From: Lachnospiraceae bacterium
GTDB taxonomy: Bacteria; Bacillota; Clostridia; Lachnospirales; Lachnospiraceae
Length of the DNA: 35,592 nucleotides
Assembly (NCBI GenBank): GCA_016283275.1
Contig: JAEEMP010000025.1
Coordinates: 1-35,592, forward strand
Direction: 5' to 3'
Shown here: piece after piece, positions 31,372-35,592 of the stretch
Position numbering within the stretch: the first letter of the stretch is position 1
Layout of the letters: each line of letters opens with the position of its first letter
Translations under genes and position numbers: made by a program
Notes under the pieces: generated by a model
What the model saw: only the letters and a program-made list of their open reading frames with translations
The model's database searches: none
What the model was told of the DNA's origin: nothing

Positions 31372-32022
31372 TTACATAATAATTCTAGTCTCTATTTCCG
31401 GAGCAAGTTCTTTAAGCTTATCCGCAAAGATCTTTCCGTCATCGGGTGTGCCCACGATACTGCCGTAGTGTGTCGGAACGGCAAGCTTTGGTGATATCCG
31501 GGCTGCAAAAGAAGCGGCTTCGTCGGGCTTAAATGTATATTTGCCCCCGCAGGGCACAAACAGAACATCGCATTTTGCCTTAAGATTGTCCTCGTTTGCA
31601 TCTGTATCGCCGGTCACATAATAGCTCGTGCCGTCAAGTTCTACGATATAACCAAGCCAGCCGCTTCCCTTTGTGTGAAACAGTTTTCCGACATTATAAG
31701 CCCTTACCCATGAAAACTTTATGCCGCCGACAGTGTCGCTCTTTGCGCCCGCATCCTTCGCATCGGCAAAGGTAAATTTATCAAAAGAAAGGGGCTTTGT
31801 CTTTTTGATCTCCGCTCTCATGCTTTCGGGTGCCACAAATAATGTATCGTGTTTTGAGACCTTTAAGATATCTTCCAACGAAAAATGATCGTGGTGCGAA
31901 TGAGTGATAAAGATGATATCCGCATCGTGTTTTTCGTCCGTTACCATAAAAGGATCGAAATATATAACCTTTGATCCGCCAAGTCTTATGCTGCTCTGCG
32001 CATTTATCGAAATATCCGCCAT
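31372..32022 (-). CDS. metallo-beta-lactamase-fold hydrolase (UlaG-like)
   Basis: 216 aa. HSHHDH (41-46) provides the H-x-H-x-D-H metal motif; further ligands are Asp in VTGDTDAN and His in VPTHYGS. The order and size match the UlaG/YtnP-like group of small MBL-fold hydrolases (L-ascorbate-6-phosphate lactonase relatives), whose true substrates vary. AAAGGAGGG precedes the ATG at 32022. First gene of a two-gene unit with the U32 protein; divergent from the AIM24-family gene. Confidence 0.9.
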   Translation of the reverse strand: MADISINAQSSIRLGGSKVIYFDPFMVTDEKHDADIIFITHSHHDHFSLEDILKVSKHDTLFVAPESMRAEIKKTKPLSFDKFTFADAKDAGAKSDTVGGIKFSWVRAYNVGKLFHTKGSGWLGYIVELDGTSYYVTGDTDANEDNLKAKCDVLFVPCGGKYTFKPDEAASFAARISPKLAVPTHYGSIVGTPDDGKIFADKLKELAPEIETRIIM

Positions 32023-32095
32023 AATGCCCTCCTTTTAAAATTCCTCTGTTTTTTATATTATATTATTATACTTAAATCATACGAGGAGGTACAAT

Positions 32096-32776
32096 ATGAA
32101 TTTTACCATCGAAGGCGAACCTTTACCGGTCGTCATCTGCAACCTTGAAGCAGGTGAGACAATGATCACCGAAAAAGGTGCAATGTCATGGATGAGCCAG
32201 AACATGAAAATGGACACTTCTTCAAACGGCGGCATCGGCAAAATGCTCGGCCGTGCATTCTCCGGAGAGAGTCTTTTCCAGAACAGGTATACCGCAGAGG
32301 GCGGCCCCGGCATGATAGCTTTTTCATCGAGTTTTCCGGGTTCCATAAGACCTTTCCAGATAAGCCCCGGAAATGAGATAGTGGCTCAGAAGTCCGCATT
32401 TTTGGCCTCCACCGAAGGGGTTGAACTTTCAATATTCTTCCAGGAAAAGATCGGAAGCGGCTTATTCGGCGGAGAGGGGTTCATCATGCAGCGTTTAAGC
32501 GGAAACGGAACTGCGTTCCTTGAATTTGACGGATATATAAAAGAATATGAACTCGAAGCCGGGCAAAAAATGATCATCGACACAGGTTATCTTGCCGCCA
32601 TGACTTCGGGCTGCAGCGTAAGCATTCAGACCGTTCCCGGCCTTAAGAACATTTTGCTGGGCGGTGAAGGGATATTTAACACCGTATTAAGCGGTCCCGG
32701 ACATGTATGGCTTCAGACCATGCCCGTTCCTCAGCTTGCCGGTGCGATCAGGCCTTTTATCCCCACACAAAAATAG
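32096..32776 (+). CDS. AIM24-family protein (TIGR00266)
   Basis: 226 aa, full-length. Beta-rich, with the family segments GEPLPVVICNLEAGETMITE, GAMSWMSQNM, PGMIAFSSSFPG, RLSGNGTAFLEFDGYIKEYE and SGPGHVWLQTMP. The family (DUF124) folds as a trimeric tryptophan-free beta barrel; function is unknown in bacteria (mitochondrial AIM24 supports cristae organisation). GAGGAGGT lies about 6 nt before the ATG. Followed by a terminator and the SPFH-like zinc-ribbon gene. Confidence 0.92.
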   Translation: MNFTIEGEPLPVVICNLEAGETMITEKGAMSWMSQNMKMDTSSNGGIGKMLGRAFSGESLFQNRYTAEGGPGMIAFSSSFPGSIRPFQISPGNEIVAQKSAFLASTEGVELSIFFQEKIGSGLFGGEGFIMQRLSGNGTAFLEFDGYIKEYELEAGQKMIIDTGYLAAMTSGCSVSIQTVPGLKNILLGGEGIFNTVLSGPGHVWLQTMPVPQLAGAIRPFIPTQK

Positions 32777-32859
32777 AGCAAGTAAAGGATATTTATAGCC
32801 AATTCGCACTTTTTTGTGTATACTTTTCTTGAACGGCGCATCGTTTACTGTTACAAATG

Positions 32860-32890
32860 AAGCGCTCACGTAATGCGAGCGCTTTCTTTT
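32860..32890 (+). terminator. terminator after the AIM24-family gene
   Basis: AAGCGCTC (32860-32867) and GAGCGCTT (32877-32884) form an 8-bp stem, followed by TCTTTT. It lies 83 nt past the stop codon. Confidence 0.8.
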
Positions 32891-32946
32891 GCAAATTAAC
32901 ATGAGATGCAGTGGCGTTTATTCAGATATGATATCAGGAGGGGAAC

Positions 32947-33792
32947 ATGTTTGAAGTAAAGTTTGGAACACCGAAGCCTATAATGTTCAGGGAGTACTGT
33001 GTGTATGGCGATAATATACTGGATATAGATCTTGAAGCCAGATTTGCGGGAAAATGTGAGGTTTCGGAATATGACGGCAGTCGCTATGGAAATGATGAGG
33101 AAGTCAGCTTATTCATTAAACAGAGCTGCTCGGAGATCCTTGAGAAGTGTCTTAAGAACCTGCCCGAAAAAAAGTCGGTTGTGAGGTCCCATTTCTATGG
33201 CCTGGACGGACTGTTCAGTACCGAACTTGAAAGCAGAGGGATAACCGCAAAGACCGAGATCATCTTAAAAAACCTGACCGAAGATTCACAGACATTGTAT
33301 GATGAAGCTTTGAAGGTGGTTACCACGCAACCGACAGACTTTGGCTGGGATCATGTCAATTTCGATCAGGTTCCCTCAAGGCCGGAAGGAATGTATATGG
33401 TTTCACCTGCGTTTCTTTTTAAATACAAGGATGACCGCGTGTTTTATAAACCCGGCGAACGTGTGGAAGTGGATTATTTCGGAGTTGCTTCCGATACAAG
33501 CTATCAGGTTGATGTAAATGCGCCGGAACTCAGAGTGGAGTACGGAAGTGTTATCCATATAACTTTCACTATGCCGGATCATGATGTGTATATATCTATC
33601 GGAGCCCAGTCTGTTATGACATGTATGCCCGGCAATATGGGAATTACGGGGATGATGGGCATGGGCATGGGTATGAATATAGGAAAGTCAGTCGTAAGCG
33701 ATGGCTCTGAATGGACCTGCCCTCTATGCGGAGCAGGGAACAAAGGGAATTTCTGTTCGGAGTGTGGTGGAGCAAGACCTCAGAATAGCTGA
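32947..33792 (+). CDS. SPFH-like protein with C-terminal zinc ribbon
   Basis: 281 aa. The N-terminus FEVKFGTPKPIMFRE resembles SPFH/virion-core proteins (IKFGTPxPIxFRD), then comes a beta-rich region to about residue 210. A Met/Gly-rich stretch (GITGMMGMGMGMNIG) precedes a C-terminal zinc ribbon, CPLCG...FCSECG (four Cys, C-x2-C-x9-C-x2-C). It is shorter than a complete SPFH protein and lacks its long coiled coil, so it may be a truncated or diverged member. GGAGGGG precedes the ATG. Zinc-ribbon proteins of this style often occur beside AIM24-family genes, as here. Confidence 0.65.
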   Translation: MFEVKFGTPKPIMFREYCVYGDNILDIDLEARFAGKCEVSEYDGSRYGNDEEVSLFIKQSCSEILEKCLKNLPEKKSVVRSHFYGLDGLFSTELESRGITAKTEIILKNLTEDSQTLYDEALKVVTTQPTDFGWDHVNFDQVPSRPEGMYMVSPAFLFKYKDDRVFYKPGERVEVDYFGVASDTSYQVDVNAPELRVEYGSVIHITFTMPDHDVYISIGAQSVMTCMPGNMGITGMMGMGMGMNIGKSVVSDGSEWTCPLCGAGNKGNFCSECGGARPQNS

Positions 33793-34071
33793 GAAAATGC
33801 ATAAGTGCAGATTAAAAGATAATTGACAGGTTGTGAAAATGAAGCTTTGACATTACATGATCACTTAAGATCTTCAATGGGTAATGCCAAAGCTCCTAAA
33901 GAAGTGGTAACATACGATGGTTATGTTGTTAAGAAGCCGGTAAATTCACAAATACGCCCCTCCAAATTTGGAGGGGCGTTCAACATAAATTGGTACAATG
34001 GTAAAGTGGACAGAGCCAGAGAGCCTTAGTGCGATTATCTTCCGGTTTAATCGTTTATTCCATTCTGTATT
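33793..34071. other. gene-free stretch with a 24-bp perfect palindrome
   Basis: About 280 bp without a supported gene. A TTG-started frame (33823-34029) has no ribosome-binding site and runs through the palindrome. The palindrome (33955-33978) has 12-bp arms CGCCCCTCCAAA and TTTGGAGGGGCG with no spacer; the bases after it (TTCAACATAAATT) are not a good U-tract, so it is only a weak terminator candidate. TTGACA occurs at 33823 and 33849 without a matching -10. Confidence 0.6.
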
Positions 34072-34074
34072 CTA

Positions 34075-34100
34075 TAGAAAAGAGCCGATTTCACGACTCT
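34075..34100 (-). terminator. terminator after the two lipoprotein-region genes
   Basis: On the - strand AGAGTCG-TGAAAT-CGGCTCT (7 bp, one G-U) is followed by TTTTCTAT. It lies 27 nt past the stop of the 130-aa gene. Confidence 0.7.
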
Positions 34101-34126
34101 TCTCAAAATGGTATTCTTCTAAATTT

Positions 34127-34519
34127 TTACGGAAGTTCAACATCATCTCCGACATAGACATATCTCAGGTGAAATCCCGTCGATGTATCTTTGATATCTG
34201 AGTATGTAATGGTAACACCATATTGTTCAGAGACATCCAAGCCCTTATCTCCAAAGCCATATACATAGTGGTAATGAGGGTGGGAATCCTCAATCAGCTT
34301 CCCTTTTCTATCCTTAACCCATTTTTCATCCTGCATAAGATATGCTTTTTCTTCAATTAGCTGAATTGTGCTTCTGGACGGCATTGCCTTCGATTTTGCG
34401 CCCTTGGTGTATGTGTCTTCCCAAGTATCGCCTACTTGTTTTCCTATATATGACTCAACAACTTTTCCCTTTTTGATGATGGTATACCAATAAGTATTTC
34501 CCTTCTGACCCTTACTCAT
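34127..34519 (-). CDS. hypothetical protein overlapping the lipoprotein gene
   Basis: 130 aa from ATG 34517-34519 (MSKGQKGNTYWYTIIKKGKV); the frame is open further upstream, but only inside the lipoprotein gene. No signal peptide or known domain; it looks like a beta-rich extracellular-type domain (YWYTIIKKGKVVESY, HYHYVYGFGDKG, FHLRYVYVGD). The start overlaps the lipoprotein stop by 8 nt with no clear ribosome-binding site. It may be translationally coupled, or it may be the C-terminal half of one protein separated by a frameshift. AT-rich, like the neighbour. Confidence 0.55.
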   Translation of the reverse strand: MSKGQKGNTYWYTIIKKGKVVESYIGKQVGDTWEDTYTKGAKSKAMPSRSTIQLIEEKAYLMQDEKWVKDRKGKLIEDSHPHYHYVYGFGDKGLDVSEQYGVTITYSDIKDTSTGFHLRYVYVGDDVELP

Positions 34520-35225
34520 GCATGAGCGTTTCAAGTTCGGAACCGGACTTACCCGACAGCTCCCCCTCATTATAAAAACGGGTCACCAAGGTCGCTATGG
34601 CCTTTCCTTCATAGGTAAACACGAAATCGTAATAACCGGCTTCATGCTCTTCGGGATTCAGATAAAAGTTGCCCCAATACCATTCATCAGGGTTATCGGC
34701 GTCAACAGGATAGTGCAGATCACAGTATGTTACAAAACCGGGCATCAGATCTGAGAACTTACAGCTCTTATAATATTCATGATCGTCACGATGCTCAAGG
34801 ATCCATACTCTCAATCCGTATTCCTGATCAATGTCGGGATTGAATTCAACCCACTCATTAAGTGAAAATATGCAACGAACATCATCCAGAGAGGACTCTT
34901 TTCCGTTAATGTCGTCGATGGTTCCTATACTTTCACCCCAAATCCGAACTCCACGCAGAATGGAAGCATCTCTGTCATCAAGTTCAATGAGATTAAGCTT
35001 TCCCGTAAGCTTTGCAGGAACTACCATCTGATTACCGGACTGCTCTGTGCTTGTTTCACTGTTATCACCATCCTGCGTATTATCAGTTGCCTGAGCTGAA
35101 CTCTGCTCTGTAGTCTGGTTGGTGCCTGAAGGATTCGATGACTCATTTCCTTTTCCGCATGCCGCAAGCAAAAAGACCATCACTCCCGCAAGCAACAAAC
35201 TTAAAAACCTTCTGTTCTTCTTCAT
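34512..35225 (-). CDS. putative lipoprotein, unknown function
   Basis: 237 aa from ATG 35223-35225, where AAAGGAGG (35232-35240) lies 6 nt upstream; an in-frame TTG/ATG extension to 35378 has no such site and would bury the signal peptide. Signal peptide with lipobox LAAC (Cys23), a Ser/Thr/Gln/Asn-rich linker to about residue 65, then a domain with FNPDIDQEYGLRVWILEHRD and DEWYWGNFYLNPEEHEAGYY that I do not recognise. Outer-face membrane-anchored. AT-rich and next to an IS-like end, so it may be part of an accessory region. Confidence 0.8.
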   Translation of the reverse strand: MKKNRRFLSLLLAGVMVFLLAACGKGNESSNPSGTNQTTEQSSAQATDNTQDGDNSETSTEQSGNQMVVPAKLTGKLNLIELDDRDASILRGVRIWGESIGTIDDINGKESSLDDVRCIFSLNEWVEFNPDIDQEYGLRVWILEHRDDHEYYKSCKFSDLMPGFVTYCDLHYPVDADNPDEWYWGNFYLNPEEHEAGYYDFVFTYEGKAIATLVTRFYNEGELSGKSGSELETLMHE

Positions 35226-35379
35226 AATAATACCTCCTTTAAGATTGCTCTCGACAGAAGGTGTACCATTACCAAAACGGGCATCTTCCTTCGAAGCATA
35301 TTTGTCCTCAACTGAAATATAATATGCATTCATTCTAACATAACTCTTAACGAAATTCACGGAATTATATATAGTCAAA

Positions 35380-35419
35380 ACGAGCTGAACAATGGATATT
35401 TAACCACCATTCAGCTCGT
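35380..35419 (-). terminator. hairpin upstream of the lipoprotein gene
   Basis: ACGAGCTGAA and TTCAGCTCGT pair in a 10-bp perfect stem with a 20-nt loop; on the - strand GTTTTGAC follows. It may stop transcription coming from the IS side. A TATAAT box lies just beyond it (about 35366) and could start the lipoprotein transcript, with the -35 inside the stem. Confidence 0.55.
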
Positions 35420-35494
35420 AATCATCTTAGGATATCTCATTTACAGAAAAACTTTCACACACGAGGGTGCGGACAAAAAACTGGACTATCATAG

Positions 35495-35516
35495 GGCTCC
35501 GAAAGGAGCCTTTTTT
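35495..35516 (+). terminator. hairpin terminator directly before the transposase start, hiding its ribosome-binding site
   Basis: GGCTCC-GAAA-GGAGCC (6-bp perfect stem, tetraloop) is followed by TTTTTT and then ATG at 35517. The Shine-Dalgarno AAAGGAG (35502-35508) lies in the loop and 3' arm. Read-through transcripts would be stopped, or their start site masked. Confidence 0.75.
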
Positions 35517-35592
35517 ATGTATTCAAAACAACAAAAAGAGATTGCACTAAAGTTATATCATCAAACAGAATCTGTATCTGAAACAGTTAGGA
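35517..35592 (+). CDS. transposase OrfA-type N-terminus, partial
   Basis: 25 codons visible: MYSKQQKEIALKLYHQTESV, then SETVR. This matches the first helix of the HTH in IS3-group OrfA proteins (A-L-x-L-Y-x-x-T-x-S-V-x-x-x-x-R). The gene continues past the window edge. The Shine-Dalgarno AAAGGAG is 8 nt upstream inside a hairpin. Functionality cannot be judged. Confidence 0.65.
   Translation, partial: MYSKQQKEIALKLYHQTESVSETVR

Larger units (their letters stand above)
35468..35592 (+). mobile_element. left end of an IS3-like insertion sequence, cut by the window edge
   Basis: The sequence from about 35468 (TGCGGACAAAAAACTGGAC) leads directly into a transposase-type start at 35517. The exact left tip and target duplication cannot be fixed because the right end is outside the window. 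A hairpin before the transposase (below) suits an IS end. Confidence 0.5.

Noticed and set aside
33823-34029. 68-aa open frame after the zinc-ribbon gene
   Set aside because: It begins with TTG, has no ribosome-binding site and reads through a perfect palindrome; no known domain.
35226-35378. 51-residue N-terminal extension of the right-hand lipoprotein
   Set aside because: It would bury a clean lipoprotein signal peptide that has its own AAAGGAGG site.

Overview
The window looks like a chromosomal segment of an anaerobic, plant-polysaccharide-using Firmicute, most likely a Lachnospiraceae member close to Butyrivibrio, Pseudobutyrivibrio or rumen Eubacterium. The reasons are strong AGGAGG ribosome-binding sites, a domain-swapped GH3 beta-glucosidase, an LplBC-type ABC sugar transporter without its own ATPase, a FeoA-FeoB fusion, BspA-type leucine-rich repeat proteins, and many small conserved proteins with XRE helix-turn-helix fusions. 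This placement is inference; no rRNA or tRNA gene is present.

Layout. 1-1.2 kb: the start of an AbrB-type regulator, then an N-formylglutamate amidohydrolase family gene preceded by a complete SAM-class riboswitch with terminator and antiterminator. 1.2-3.7 kb: small hypothetical proteins, a lipoprotein, an RmlC-like epimerase, a 32-bp tandem repeat array, a free-standing 22-codon gene and a LiaF-like membrane protein. 3.9-5.7 kb (+ strand): two adjacent XRE-enzyme fusions, a SpoT-like alarmone hydrolase and a nucleotidyltransferase, the latter coupled to a HEPN partner as a likely toxin-antitoxin pair with an operator over its promoter. 5.8-12.6 kb (- strand): a tRNA-editing deacylase, a VWA protein, a macro-domain/HTH fusion, a membrane-anchored alpha/beta hydrolase, an (alpha/alpha)6-barrel enzyme and two small proteins. 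12.6-13.06 kb: a gene-free repeat region with five hairpins in a 106-bp tandem repeat, a second 32-bp-phased array and a 42-bp tandem repeat. 13.06-15.0 kb: a large LRR lipoprotein.

15.1-24.1 kb is one sugar-uptake locus read on the - strand: lacI, solute-binding protein, two permeases, GH1 6-phospho-beta-glucosidase and GH3 beta-glucosidase, ending at a strong terminator. A long palindrome just downstream of the binding-protein promoter is the probable LacI-family operator, and a hairpin after the binding-protein gene probably lowers permease expression. The GH1 carries the phosphate-binding Ser-Lys-Tyr signature although the transporter is ABC-type and no PTS is present.

24.1-32 kb (- strand): a family I.5-like lipase fused to a membrane domain, FeoAB, a small membrane protein, an HD-GYP c-di-GMP phosphodiesterase with a 7TM sensor, a U32-family protein and a metallo-beta-lactamase-fold protein. 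32.1-33.8 kb (+): an AIM24-family protein and an SPFH-like zinc-ribbon protein. 33.8-35.6 kb is accessory: a 24-bp perfect palindrome, two overlapping lipoprotein-type genes and the left end of an IS3-like element cut by the window edge.
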